DNA from: Brevundimonas sp. SL130
GTDB taxonomy: Bacteria; Pseudomonadota; Alphaproteobacteria; Caulobacterales; Caulobacteraceae
NCBI RefSeq assembly: GCF_026625805.1
Contig: NZ_CP113064.1
Coordinates: forward strand, 2,706,657 to 2,770,656
Length of the DNA: 64,000 nt
Direction of reading: 5' to 3'
The translations under genes were made by a program, and so were the position numbers. Below are positions 34,324-42,681 of the stretch, piece by piece; position 1 is the stretch's first letter; every line of letters starts with the position of its first letter. The notes beneath the pieces were generated by a model, which saw nothing but the letters and a program-made list of their open reading frames with translations, had not been told where the DNA came from and did not search any database.

Positions 34324-34690
34324 CGTCGTCCAACCGGTCGATCAGCGCCTTCAGCCGCCGACGATCCTCGCCGCTCAGCGTCTTGCGATCCGCAAACTGC
34401 GCCACGAGCGGGGCGAGCTGTCCCCCGAACAACCGGTCCAGCAGGGTCTCGCTCTCGGCCTGCACATAGTCCGCCCGTTCCAGCACCGCTTGATAGCTGT
34501 GCCGGCCATTGGCCCGCGCCGACCGAATGGCGCCCTTGCGCAGCAAGCGGTTGATCAGGGTCTTCACCGTCGCCTCGCCCCAGCTCGCCTTCGACAAGAC
34601 AGCGGCGATCAGATCCTCCGCGGACATAGGCTGGCCCCGCCACAAGGCCTCCATGACGGTGAACTCGGCATCCGTGATTTTCATGCTCAT
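34316..34690 (-). CDS. BlaI/MecI/CopY-family repressor
   Basis: 124-aa winged-helix repressor. KITDAEFTVMEALWRGQPMSAEDLIAAVL and WGEATVKTLINRLLRKGAI are the DNA-binding part, and the C-terminal LLDRLFGGQLAPLVAQFADRKTLS is the dimerisation domain, including the region cut by the M56 protease in characterised systems. ATG 34690 chosen over 34699 and 34684 because of the GGGG site upstream. Translationally coupled to the M56 gene. The BlaI-type operator lies downstream of the pair, not clearly in front of it, so autoregulation is uncertain. Confidence 0.9.
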   Translation of the reverse strand: MSMKITDAEFTVMEALWRGQPMSAEDLIAAVLSKASWGEATVKTLINRLLRKGAIRSARANGRHSYQAVLERADYVQAESETLLDRLFGGQLAPLVAQFADRKTLSGEDRRRLKALIDRLDDDA

Positions 34691-34851
34691 AGGCCCCATG
34701 TGGATGGACGCGTGTAATATGAACATTCTCGAGCCGTCATTGAAACAGGAAAACACCCGAGATCTGCGCGGCCATATCGGGACGGCTTTGTGGCGCAAAT
34801 CTTGATGGAGCCATTGGCGCAACCCCGCGTCGCCGCTTAGAACGCCCCACA

Positions 34852-35433
34852 ATGCTACAACCGTCGCGCAGAAGACTGAAGAGCAAGGCCGCCCCCAGGG
34901 GGGATCGCTGGGTCGCGCCGGCGATGCTGATCTTTGGCGCCGCCACGGCGATATGGGCCGCCGTTCTGGCCTCAAGCCTGACCTGGCCCGCCATTCCTTT
35001 CCCGTCAGGCTTGGCGGCTCACCACGAGAAGCGCGCCGATCTGGCCTTGAGCGCTCCGAAGCCGTCTCCGGCGACTCTCCAAGCCGCCGCCATCGAAAAC
35101 GAACGGACGCTGACGTCCTCGCCGACCACAGCTACCGCCTGGCTGCGCGCCGCCTATATTCGTCAACAACAGTCCGGCGCGCTGGATGCGGAAAGCTTGC
35201 GCTACATTGAGACCTCCTACCGCGTCGCCCCCCTGGGCCCCGGCGTCAGTCCTTGGCGAATTCTCTTCGTCTTCGAAAACTGGCCGACAGTAACGCCGAC
35301 GATCCGATCTGCAGCCGTGACAGAACTCCGCGCTTTCGCCGGGTCAAACAAGGGGGCGCGCGCTTTGGTGGATACGATCAGGAACCCGACCGGACGCCTA
35401 GCCGCCAAGCTTGCAATCCGCAAACCGCGATGA
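34852..35433 (+). CDS. Single-TM protein of polysaccharide cluster
   Basis: Not recognised. 193 aa with a basic N-terminus, one TM helix (about residues 22-42) and a soluble part containing TPR-like helices (ATAWLRAAYIRQQQSGALDAESLRYIETSYRVAPLGPGVSPWRILFVFENW). The pattern of repeated helices and the flanking polysaccharide genes suggest a polysaccharide-assembly accessory role (inference). Divergent from blaI; the intervening 161 bp should contain both promoters. Confidence 0.6.
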   Translation: MLQPSRRRLKSKAAPRGDRWVAPAMLIFGAATAIWAAVLASSLTWPAIPFPSGLAAHHEKRADLALSAPKPSPATLQAAAIENERTLTSSPTTATAWLRAAYIRQQQSGALDAESLRYIETSYRVAPLGPGVSPWRILFVFENWPTVTPTIRSAAVTELRAFAGSNKGARALVDTIRNPTGRLAAKLAIRKPR

Positions 35434-35594
35434 ACCCACGCCTGAACCCGTCTCGCTGGACGCCAACCTCTACGCTTACGCCCGCCACAACATAACGTCG
35501 CTCATTGTGAGTAGCTTTTCGTCTCAGTAAACGTTATATTCACCAACATCAGACGCGCAAAATGCCCTTGGGCTTGCGCGCGAAGGGGATAGTC

Positions 35595-36140
35595 ATGAAG
35601 AAGTTCACGCTTGGGAAAGCCTTGGCTGCTGCCGCAGTCGCGGCCGTGGTTGGCGGCCCGGTAACCGCCGCCGTGTGGAACGCGGCCGCCCAGGACGCCC
35701 CGCCGGCGGCGGCGTCGTCCGCTCAGCTAACGGTTCAACTGAAGGCCGCGATTACGCAGACGACGGCGTCTCTCTCGGGCCGCTCCATCACCGACGCGGA
35801 GGCGCAAGCGGTCTACTCCACCGCGCTGCAAAACGTGATCGTCGCTAGCGGCGCGAGCCCGGAAGTGGTTGCTGCCGCCCTCGAGGCTGCACTGGCAGAA
35901 TTGCGCGCAGAGGGCACGCTTCCTGCGGCTGCTGCGGCGGCGATACAATCAACCTTGGCTGCCGTTATTGCCGAAAACCAAGGCGGCCCCGCCGCTACGG
36001 GGGCGACGCCGGCCTGCCCGCGTTCGGCGCGCCCCCGACGTCCAGCGCCGGCGGCGGCGGCCCGGACTACGGAACGACTACCTAACCAAACGACTTCGGT
36101 TAAGGCCGACCCTCCCCGGTCGGCGACTTCAGGGATCTGA
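35595..36140 (+). CDS. Secreted Ala-rich protein, probably frameshifted near its end
   Basis: Exported protein with a signal peptide (MKKFTLGKALAAAAVAAVVGGPVTAAV) and a helical Ala-rich body of unknown function. As read it is 181 aa, ending in an unnatural Arg/Pro-rich tail. In the +1 frame from a G run at 35999-36003, the sequence reads GDAGLPAFGAPPTSSAGGGG-PDYGTTT and stops at 36085, which looks like a real low-complexity C-terminus. One extra G in the run would join the frames. The ribosome site GAAGGGGA supports the start. Lies 5 bp before the beta-barrel gene. Confidence 0.65.
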   Translation: MKKFTLGKALAAAAVAAVVGGPVTAAVWNAAAQDAPPAAASSAQLTVQLKAAITQTTASLSGRSITDAEAQAVYSTALQNVIVASGASPEVVAAALEAALAELRAEGTLPAAAAAAIQSTLAAVIAENQGGPAATGATPACPRSARPRRPAPAAAARTTERLPNQTTSVKADPPRSATSGI

Positions 36141-36145
36141 ACACC

Positions 36146-37465
36146 ATGCGCTTCATGAGCAGCAACGCCCTTCTGCGCGCCGGCGCGGCCTCGATCGTGG
36201 CCGTGGGCGCCGTCGCCACCGCGGGCGAAACAGCCGCTCAGTCGTCGATTGCTTCGGCCCAGCGCCAGTCCGTGGACATGTTCGCTCGTGATCGTGGCGT
36301 CGGCGTTCGCGAGCGCGCTCGTCCGGAATATGAAGCCTTGGGCCTGGGTGCGGGCGCCTTTACAATCTTCCCCAAGCTCCAGCTCGACGCCGAGTACAAT
36401 GACAATGTCTTCGCCTCGGAGACGGACGAACAGGACGACTTCATCTTCCGAATCCGTCCTGAAGTCTTGGCGGAGTCGGACTGGTCGCGCCACTCGCTAC
36501 AGGCCTATGCGCGCAGTGTGATCAGCCGCAATGCTGACTTTGATAGTGAAGACACCACCGACTGGACTGTCGGCACCCGGGGCCGGCTCGACGTCGTCCG
36601 CGGCTCGTCCGTCAGCGGCGGCGCTGAATACGGGCATCTGACAGAGCCGCGCTCCTCGACCAATACCGCCCAGTCTTCGGTCGACCCGATCGAATACGAC
36701 CTCGCCTCGGCCTATGTCGGCGCGGTGCGCGCAAAGGGCCGTGTCCGCGTGTCGGGCCGCGCGGATTTGAAGTCCTGGGATTACGAGGACGGCGAGACCG
36801 CTGCAGGCGACGTGATCGACCAAAGCGCGCGTAACCGGACCAACTTCGCCCTCGCGGGCCGCGTCGATTACGCCCTCAGCCCCGCCACCGCCCTCTTCGG
36901 CATGGTGACGGGTAACGAGCGAGATTACGACAGCAACACGTCGACAACGACCCCGGCGCGGGATTCTTCGGGTGTCGAAGCCCTGGTCGGGGTCAATTTC
37001 GAACTGGGCGCCGTCAGCCGAGGCGAAGTCGCGGCCGGCTACATCAGCCAGAGCTATGATAACGCCGCCTACACCGACATCGACGGTTTTGGCGGTCGCG
37101 CCCAACTGGAATGGTTCCCGACCGAACTGACCACTGTGACCGCCAACGTCTCGCGCACTATCGAGGACGCGGGCATCATCGGCTCTGCCGGCTATCTCAG
37201 CTCTGAAGTCGGCGGCAAGGTTGACCATGAACTGCTGCGCAATCTGATCCTCACAGGCCAGCTGACCTACAGCAAGGACGATTACAACGCGATCGACCGT
37301 GACGATCAGCGGGTGAACGCCTCCATGGCCGCCACCTACCTGCTGAACCGCAACTATGGCGTCACCACCACCCTGTCCTATCTGGACCTGAGCTCAGACG
37401 GCGTTCAAGCTGGTCCCAGCTATGCCGTGACCCGCCTGTTCGTCGCGCTGGTCGCCCAGTTCTGA
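36146..37465 (+). CDS. Outer-membrane beta-barrel protein (BBP2 type)
   Basis: 439-aa outer-membrane protein with a signal peptide (cleavage near TAAQS) and about a dozen amphipathic strand pairs, e.g. FTIFPKLQLDAEYNDNVFASE, LQAYARSVISR, TTTLSYLDLSS, ending in TRLFVALVAQF with a terminal Phe. It matches the BBP2-like barrels that accompany exopolysaccharide or capsule loci and may form the export or anchoring site. Followed 20 bp later by a Wzy-like gene, suggesting a polysaccharide export unit. Confidence 0.8.
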   Translation: MRFMSSNALLRAGAASIVAVGAVATAGETAAQSSIASAQRQSVDMFARDRGVGVRERARPEYEALGLGAGAFTIFPKLQLDAEYNDNVFASETDEQDDFIFRIRPEVLAESDWSRHSLQAYARSVISRNADFDSEDTTDWTVGTRGRLDVVRGSSVSGGAEYGHLTEPRSSTNTAQSSVDPIEYDLASAYVGAVRAKGRVRVSGRADLKSWDYEDGETAAGDVIDQSARNRTNFALAGRVDYALSPATALFGMVTGNERDYDSNTSTTTPARDSSGVEALVGVNFELGAVSRGEVAAGYISQSYDNAAYTDIDGFGGRAQLEWFPTELTTVTANVSRTIEDAGIIGSAGYLSSEVGGKVDHELLRNLILTGQLTYSKDDYNAIDRDDQRVNASMAATYLLNRNYGVTTTLSYLDLSSDGVQAGPSYAVTRLFVALVAQF

Positions 37466-37485
37466 CGCCCAGGAGTCCCGCGACC

Positions 37486-38916
37486 ATGGAGGGCGACGTC
37501 GTCGCTTCTGACGTCCCCTCTTCGTCCGGCCGCAAACGGCGGCGGCGCAGTCAGGTCTCTTCCGCCACGAGCGGAACTCGCGCTGCGGACCTGAAGCTCT
37601 CGGATTACGCCGCACTCAGTGCGCCGGTCCTGGCCTTCACTCTGGCCCATTTCTTCGGCGGTGCGGCCGAGCCGACGGCGGCCCTTTGGTTCACCGCCCT
37701 GATCGCCCTGCTGATGCCCGCCATGATCATCCTCGGCGACCGGCGGGACGAATTGGGGCTGATCTGGCCGGGCCGGATCGTGGCCGGTCTGTTCGCCCTG
37801 GTTCTGCTTGTCGCGGTCTGGACCCTGGTGGCGCCTGCGCGCGGAACCTCGACGCCCTGGGCGAACTTGAACGGTCCCGGAGCCATCACCTGGGACAAGT
37901 CCTCCACCCTGATCGAAATCGCCAAACTCTGCGGCCTGGCGGGCTTGTTCAGCCTTGGATGTCTGGCAGGGGGGCGAAAACGGCGCGTCGCAGGCGCGGT
38001 CCGCATCATCCTGACCTTGGGGGCTGTCTGGGCCGCTGTAGGACTTCTCCTGATAATCGGCGGCGCCTCCCAAGGCTTGGAGGGGCTGCATCTCACGACA
38101 GGCGGCCGTCTGACCAGCGGCTTCCAGAGCGCAAACAGCGGTGCGACGGTGTACGGTATCCTGGCCGTACTGTCGGTCGCCAGCCTGGCCCGGGCGATCC
38201 GGAACCTGCGCCTGGGTCGCACGCCGAAGCGCAGCCTCGCGGTCGGCGCCGCCCTCGCCTGCGTCCTGTTGTTCACGACCTGCCTGATGTTGACCGCTTC
38301 GCGCATGGGGGTTGCGGCGACCGCCTTCGCCATCGTCGCACTCCTCGTCTGGGAAACCTTCAGCCGCAAGGAAAGACCGTCGCGACGCCTGATCCTCCTG
38401 GCTCTTGCCGGCGCCACCGCCGCAGTGTTCAGCATAGGGGGGGCCGACCTCCTGTGGTCCCGTCTCGAGAATGTGGATTCCGATGCGGCGACCCGCGGCG
38501 TCATCTTCTCGGTTCACTGGAACGCCTTCCTCCAGTCTCCCCTGTTCGGCCACGGCCTGGGCAGTTTCAGCGCGGTCAACGCCCAGCAGATGACGCCCGA
38601 GAACTACGGCGCCCTGCGCATCATCGGTGCGGCGCACAACGTCTATATCCAGTGGCTGGAAGAAACGGGCGTCCTGGGCGCCCTGCCGATGTTCGCCCTG
38701 ATCGTCCTGATCATCGCCACCGCCATTCGACGGTCCGCCTTGCTGGACACGGGCGCCACGCTTCAGCGTGGACTGATCGCGGCCAATCTGGTGCTCTTGA
38801 TCCACGGCGCCACCGACTATGCGATCCAGGTTCCCTCTATCGCGGCCTTTTGGGCCTATTTGCTGGGTCTGCAGTTCGCCTATGGAAAGGCGCGCACAGG
38901 CAAGCCGTCGGCCTGA
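37486..38916 (+). CDS. O-antigen ligase/Wzy-type polymerase
   Basis: 476-aa polytopic inner-membrane protein with about 10-12 TM helices. A Ser/Arg-rich cytoplasmic N-terminus (about 40 residues) precedes the helices; the Wzy_C-like region includes LFGHGLGSFSAVNAQQMTPENYGALRIIGAAHNVYIQWLEETGVLG, with the conserved HN...QWLEETG pattern in a periplasmic loop. Family members ligate O-antigen to lipid A or polymerise polysaccharide repeat units. Coupled to the beta-barrel gene. Which polysaccharide (holdfast, LPS or EPS) cannot be told. Confidence 0.85.
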   Translation: MEGDVVASDVPSSSGRKRRRRSQVSSATSGTRAADLKLSDYAALSAPVLAFTLAHFFGGAAEPTAALWFTALIALLMPAMIILGDRRDELGLIWPGRIVAGLFALVLLVAVWTLVAPARGTSTPWANLNGPGAITWDKSSTLIEIAKLCGLAGLFSLGCLAGGRKRRVAGAVRIILTLGAVWAAVGLLLIIGGASQGLEGLHLTTGGRLTSGFQSANSGATVYGILAVLSVASLARAIRNLRLGRTPKRSLAVGAALACVLLFTTCLMLTASRMGVAATAFAIVALLVWETFSRKERPSRRLILLALAGATAAVFSIGGADLLWSRLENVDSDAATRGVIFSVHWNAFLQSPLFGHGLGSFSAVNAQQMTPENYGALRIIGAAHNVYIQWLEETGVLGALPMFALIVLIIATAIRRSALLDTGATLQRGLIAANLVLLIHGATDYAIQVPSIAAFWAYLLGLQFAYGKARTGKPSA

Positions 38917-39018
38917 CGTAAACTGGCCTAGCCCCATTCGGCTTGAAACCCGGGTTTTTGCGAGCGCCCTCCCCACAAACCTTGACTCCCGGCCGCCCCG
39001 GACCGACACGACCGCCCC

Positions 39019-40317
39019 ATGATCACCCGCTATTCCCGCCCCGCCGCCGCCGCCATCTGGTCGCAAGAGACCAAATACAAGATCTGGTTCGAGATCGAGG
39101 CCCATGCGGCGACCAAGATGGCCGAGCTCGGCGTCATCCCCCAGGATGCGGCCGACGCCATCTGGGCCAAGGGCAAGGACGCGAGCTTTGACGCCGACCG
39201 CATCGACGAGATCGAACGCACCACCAAGCACGACGTCATCGCCTTCCTGACCCATGTGGCCGAGATCGTCGGCGACGAGGCCCGCTTCCTGCACCAGGGC
39301 ATGACCTCGTCGGACGTGCTGGACACCTGTTTCGCAGTCCAGCTGGCCCGGTCGTCGGACCTGCTGATTGACGGCGTCGATCGTGTCCTGGCGGCGCTGG
39401 AGACCCGCGCCAAGGAGCATAAATACACCCCGACCGTCGGGCGTTCGCACGGCATCCACGCCGAGCCCGTCACCTTCGGCCTGAAGCTGGCCGGCTCTCA
39501 CGCCGAGTTCCAGCGCGCCAAACGCCGCCTGATCACCGCCAAGGAAGAAATCGCCACCTGCGCCATCTCGGGCGCCGTCGGCACCTTCGCCAACGTCGAT
39601 CCGGCCGTCGAACAATATGTGGCCGACAAGATGGGGCTTCAGGTCGAGCCGGTCTCGACCCAGGTCATCCCGCGCGACCGCCACGCCGCCTTCTTCGCCG
39701 CCCTGGGCGTCGTCGCCAGCTCGGTCGAGCGCCTGGCCGTCGAGATCCGCCACCTGCAACGCACCGAGGTGCTGGAAGCGGAAGAGTTCTTCGACAAGGG
39801 CCAGAAGGGCTCGTCGGCCATGCCGCACAAGCGCAACCCGATCCTGACCGAGAACCTGACCGGCCTGGCCCGTCTGGTCCGTTCGGCCGTCACCCCGGCG
39901 ATGGAAAACGTCGCCCTGTGGCATGAGCGGGACATCAGCCATTCGTCGGTCGAGCGCGGCATCGGCCCCGACGCCACCATCCACCTGGACTTCGCCCTGC
40001 ACCGCCTGGCCAACGTCGTCGAGCGGCTGAACGTCTATCCCGAGAACATGCAGGCCAACATCGACCGCCTGGGCGGTCTGGTGCATTCGCAGCGCGTCAT
40101 GCTGGCCCTGACCCAGGCGGGCATCTCGCGCGAGGCCGCCTATGCCGCCGTGCAGGAGAACGCCATGAAGGTCTGGCGCGGCGAAGGCGTGTTCCTGGAC
40201 TTCCTCAAGGCCGACGAGCGCGTCACCCTGCCCCACGAACAGCTCGAGGCCCTGTTCGACCTCGGCTATCACACCAAGAACGTGGACGTGGTGTTCAAAC
40301 GGGTGTTCGGAGACTGA
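39019..40317 (+). CDS. purB: Adenylosuccinate lyase
   Basis: Acts twice in purine synthesis: SAICAR to AICAR and adenylosuccinate to AMP. 432 aa, the typical short form. The fumarase-superfamily signature is KGSSAMPHKRNPI (about residues 265-277); GRSHGIHAEPVTFG holds the catalytic His, and TSSDVLDTC the substrate-binding loop. No signal peptide. It stands 100 bp from the polysaccharide gene and is followed by a RelBE-type module, with a dyad at 40329-40347 between them. Confidence 0.97.
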   Translation: MITRYSRPAAAAIWSQETKYKIWFEIEAHAATKMAELGVIPQDAADAIWAKGKDASFDADRIDEIERTTKHDVIAFLTHVAEIVGDEARFLHQGMTSSDVLDTCFAVQLARSSDLLIDGVDRVLAALETRAKEHKYTPTVGRSHGIHAEPVTFGLKLAGSHAEFQRAKRRLITAKEEIATCAISGAVGTFANVDPAVEQYVADKMGLQVEPVSTQVIPRDRHAAFFAALGVVASSVERLAVEIRHLQRTEVLEAEEFFDKGQKGSSAMPHKRNPILTENLTGLARLVRSAVTPAMENVALWHERDISHSSVERGIGPDATIHLDFALHRLANVVERLNVYPENMQANIDRLGGLVHSQRVMLALTQAGISREAAYAAVQENAMKVWRGEGVFLDFLKADERVTLPHEQLEALFDLGYHTKNVDVVFKRVFGD

Positions 40318-40328
40318 TATTCAGGATT

Positions 40329-40347
40329 GAAAATCGCACCGATTTTC
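40329..40347 (+). promoter_or_regulatory. Dyad at the RelBE-type promoter
   Basis: GAAAATCG (40329-40336)-CAC-CGATTTTC (40340-40347), a perfect 8-bp inverted repeat 14 bp upstream of the antitoxin start. It lies between a -35-like TTGAAA (40327) and a -10-like TACTGT, where antitoxins usually bind for autoregulation. Confidence 0.6.
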
Positions 40348-40360
40348 GTACTGTATCGCC

Positions 40361-40606
40361 ATGCAACGGGTCGAAGCCTCGGTCGCGGTCAGCGTGTCTG
40401 ACCTGAAGAAGAGCCCCAGCGCCGTCATGGACGACGCGGCGGGCCAGACCGTGGCCGTGCTGAACCACAATCGGGTCATGGCCTATATGGTCCCCGCCGC
40501 CGCCTATGAGGCGATGGTCGAACGTCTGGACGACCTTTCGCTGATCGAGACCATCCGCCAGCGGCAGGACGAGACGCCGGTGCGCGTCTCGCTCGATGCC
40601 CTTTGA
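40361..40606 (+). CDS. Phd/YefM-RelB-type antitoxin
   Basis: 81-aa antitoxin. VAVSVSDLKKSPSAVMDDAAGQTVAVLNHNRVMAYMVPAAAYEAMVERLDD is the Phd/YefM DNA-binding fold, and the C-terminal helix (IETIRQRQDETPVRVSLDAL) would wrap the toxin. It overlaps the toxin start by 11 nt, so the two are translationally coupled. Expected to repress its own promoter at the 40329-40347 dyad. Confidence 0.88.
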   Translation: MQRVEASVAVSVSDLKKSPSAVMDDAAGQTVAVLNHNRVMAYMVPAAAYEAMVERLDDLSLIETIRQRQDETPVRVSLDAL

Positions 40607-40880
40607 TCTTCAGTTCCTCCCCTCCGCACTGAAGGAGTGGGAGAAACTGGGCGCGCCCGTCCGCAGCCAGTTCAAGAAGAAGTTGGCCGAGAGGCTGGAA
40701 CATCCGCGTGTTCCGAAGGATGCGCTTCACGGCATGCGCGACCATTACAAGATCAAGCTGCGGGACGCGGGATTTCGGCTCGTCTACAAGGTCGAAGACG
40801 CCAAAATAACAGTGACGGTCGTCGCCGTGGGCAAGCGAGAGCACAGCCGCGTCTATAGGGACGCCGCAAGACGGGAATGA
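40596..40880 (+). CDS. RelE-family mRNA interferase toxin
   Basis: 94-aa ribosome-dependent RNase of the RelE/ParE superfamily. It starts MPFDLQFLPSALKEWEKL and contains the characteristic HGMRDHYKIKLRDAGFRLVYKVEDAKITVTVVAVGKREHSRVYRDA, with basic and aromatic residues (Arg, Tyr) at expected catalytic positions. Toxicity is inferred from family. Its stop overlaps the following DNA glycosylase start (ATGA), an unusual coupling for a toxin gene. Confidence 0.9.
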   Translation: MPFDLQFLPSALKEWEKLGAPVRSQFKKKLAERLEHPRVPKDALHGMRDHYKIKLRDAGFRLVYKVEDAKITVTVVAVGKREHSRVYRDAARRE

Positions 40881-41380
40881 CCAAGAGCGCCTTCCCCCCC
40901 GTTATCAACGCCGCCACCCGCCTGCTGATCCTCGGCAGCCTGCCCGGCGACGCCTCGCTGAAGGCGGCGCAGTATTACGCCCATCCGCGCAACGGCTTCT
41001 GGCCCCTGATCGGCGGCGTGCTGGACGAAGCCCTGACCGCCCTGCCCTATGCGGATCGGCTGGAACGGTTGAAGGCGCGCGGCGTCGGCCTGTGGGACGT
41101 GATCGCCTCGGCCGAACGGTCCGGCAGTCTGGACGCCGCCATCCGCTCACCCGAGGCCGCCGACCTGCGCGGCCTGATCAAAGGCCTGCCCCAACTGCGC
41201 GCGGTCGCCTTCAACGGCAAGCTGGCGGCCGGGCTGGGTCGGCGCATCCTGTCCGACCTCGACGGCCTTGCCTTGGTCGACCTGCCGTCCTCCAGCCCCG
41301 CCCATGCAATATCCTTGTCGGCAAAGGCGGCGAGCTGGGCCATACTCGGGAAGTTTCTCCTGGATAAGCCTGCCGCCTGA
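40877..41380 (+). CDS. DNA-deoxyinosine glycosylase (uracil-DNA glycosylase superfamily)
   Basis: 167-aa base-excision repair enzyme likely removing hypoxanthine or related deaminated bases. [32 protein letters not shown] is the family-6/HDG-type motif A region, and LPSSSPAHA the C-terminal loop; [20 protein letters not shown] lies between. It overlaps relE upstream by 4 nt and purU downstream by 1 nt (TGATG), so toxin, glycosylase and purU are read as one unit. The exact substrate is not fixed by sequence. Confidence 0.88.
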   Translation: MTKSAFPPVINAATRLLILGSLPGDASLKAAQYYAHPRNGFWPLIGGVLDEALTALPYADRLERLKARGVGLWDVIASAERSGSLDAAIRSPEAADLRGLIKGLPQLRAVAFNGKLAAGLGRRILSDLDGLALVDLPSSSPAHAISLSAKAASWAILGKFLLDKPAA

Positions 41381-42222
41381 TGATCCTGACCCTTTCCTGC
41401 CCCGACCGCCACGGCATAGTGGCGGCCGTGTCCGCCTTCCTGCTGGAGCGGGACGCCAATATCTCGGACGCCCAACAGTTCGGCGACGCCTCCAGCGCCA
41501 CCTTCTTCATGCGCGTGGTGTTCGAGCCGGCCGACGGCGATCCACAAGGCGCGATCCATGACGCCTTCGCCCCTCTGGCCGACCAGTTCGCAATGGACTG
41601 GACCTTGCGTGGGCCCGAGCCGCGCAAGGTGATGATCCTGACGTCAAAATTCGATCACTGTCTGGCGGACCTGCTTTACCGCTGGCGGATCGACGAACTG
41701 CCCATGGACGTCACGGCCGTCGTCTCCAACCATCCGCGAGACATGATCGGCCATGTCGATCTGGGCGACCTGCCCTTCCATCATCTGCCCGTCAGCGCCG
41801 CCGACAAGCCGGCGCAGGAGGCCGAACTGCTGCGCCTGATCGAATCCACAGGCACCGAACTGGTCGTGCTGGCGCGCTATATGCAGATCCTGTCCGACGA
41901 CCTCAGCCGGCGGCTCGAGGGCCGTTGCATCAATATCCACCACTCCTTCCTGCCCGGCTTCAAAGGCGCCCGCCCCTATCACCAGGCCCATGCCCGCGGG
42001 GTAAAGGTGATCGGCGCCACCGCCCACTACGTCACCCCCGACCTGGACGAAGGCCCGATCATCGAACAGGATGTCGAACGGATCAGCCACCGCGACACGC
42101 CGGAAGATTTGATCCGTAAGGGTCGTGATATCGAACGACGCGTCCTAGCTCGCGCGGTCCGAAGACATCTCGAGGACCGCGTTTTGCTGCACGGCACAAA
42201 GACCGTCGTCTTCGAAGACTGA
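41380..42222 (+). CDS. purU: Formyltetrahydrofolate deformylase
   Basis: Hydrolyses 10-formyl-THF to formate and THF, balancing the one-carbon pool. 280 aa: an N-terminal ACT domain ([34 protein letters not shown], residues 1-34) and a formyltransferase domain with [44 protein letters not shown], including the catalytic Asn-Ile-His...Asp pattern (CINIHHSF...DLDEGPI). Its start is coupled to the glycosylase stop. Confidence 0.95.
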   Translation: MILTLSCPDRHGIVAAVSAFLLERDANISDAQQFGDASSATFFMRVVFEPADGDPQGAIHDAFAPLADQFAMDWTLRGPEPRKVMILTSKFDHCLADLLYRWRIDELPMDVTAVVSNHPRDMIGHVDLGDLPFHHLPVSAADKPAQEAELLRLIESTGTELVVLARYMQILSDDLSRRLEGRCINIHHSFLPGFKGARPYHQAHARGVKVIGATAHYVTPDLDEGPIIEQDVERISHRDTPEDLIRKGRDIERRVLARAVRRHLEDRVLLHGTKTVVFED

Positions 42223-42300
42223 ATGGTCAAGCTGCGTCCTCTTGTCACGCCGCATGCATCCTTTAGGTGAAATCGAACGTAACCTTGTCGCGGCCGCCAC

Positions 42301-42498
42301 AACGCGGGCCAGGCCCAGGCCAACGGCGGGACCGCCACCCTGGAGACGGTTCAGGGCGAGGAATTGAAGGTCGCGGCCGGCCCGAACAACACCTGGGTCA
42401 TCACCGACGCCAAGGGCGGCGCGTCCACCATCACCCAGGCCGACGTGGCCCAGTCGAACGGCATGGTCCACGTGATCGACACGGTGCTGACGCCCTAA
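42301..42498 (+). pseudogene. C-terminal remnant of a fasciclin (FAS1) domain gene
   Basis: In frame to a stop at 42496-42498 the DNA reads ANGGTATLETVQGEELKVAAG, PNNTWVITDAKGGASTITQADV, AQSNGMVHVIDTVLTP, the second half of a fasciclin domain as found in small alphaproteobacterial cell-surface proteins. There is no start codon with ribosome site and no first half upstream, where purU ends. It is therefore a truncated relic; the join lies around 42280-42300. The rest of the gap 42223-42617 holds nothing else recognisable. Confidence 0.75.
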
Positions 42499-42617
42499 AA
42501 AATAATTTCGTTCTGTTCGGAACGGGCTGAAACCAAATCCCCCGCTCCGTGTTCTTCAAGGGCGCGAGACGCACCGTAAGCCGGGTCAGACATCCCCCAA
42601 CGTCCCCGGCAAAAAAG

Positions 42618-42651
42618 AAAGGGCCGCACTTTCCCCCGGGTGCGGCCCTTT
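42618..42651. terminator. Bidirectional intrinsic terminator
   Basis: AAAGGGCCGCAC (42618-42629) and GTGCGGCCCTTT (42640-42651), 12-bp perfect arms, with an A run on the left that becomes T on the minus strand. Terminates the minus-strand DUF1476 gene and any transcript from the left. Confidence 0.9.
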
Positions 42652-42681
42652 CGAATTCTCAACTGACCCGAAGGCCAGACC

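Noticed and set aside
34700..34850. Second BlaI operator before blaI
   Set aside because: The only dyad-like sequence (TGTAATATGAACA) lacks the TACA-N2-TGTA pattern, so autoregulation is not claimed.
35432..35530. Protein-like sequence (EPTPEPVSLDANLYAYARHN) just after the single-TM gene, in another frame
   Set aside because: Could be a shifted C-terminus of the gene at 34852, but there is no homopolymer at the join and the annotated end is plausible; too weak to report as a frameshift.
37420..40272. 950-codon open frame on the minus strand
   Set aside because: It lies antisense to the Wzy-like gene and purB, both of which have clear family motifs; its sequence is repetitive Gly/Gln/Asp/Val typical of antisense frames in GC-rich DNA.
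41380..42222. purN (GAR transformylase) instead of purU
   Set aside because: The N-terminal ACT domain and 280-aa length identify the deformylase PurU.
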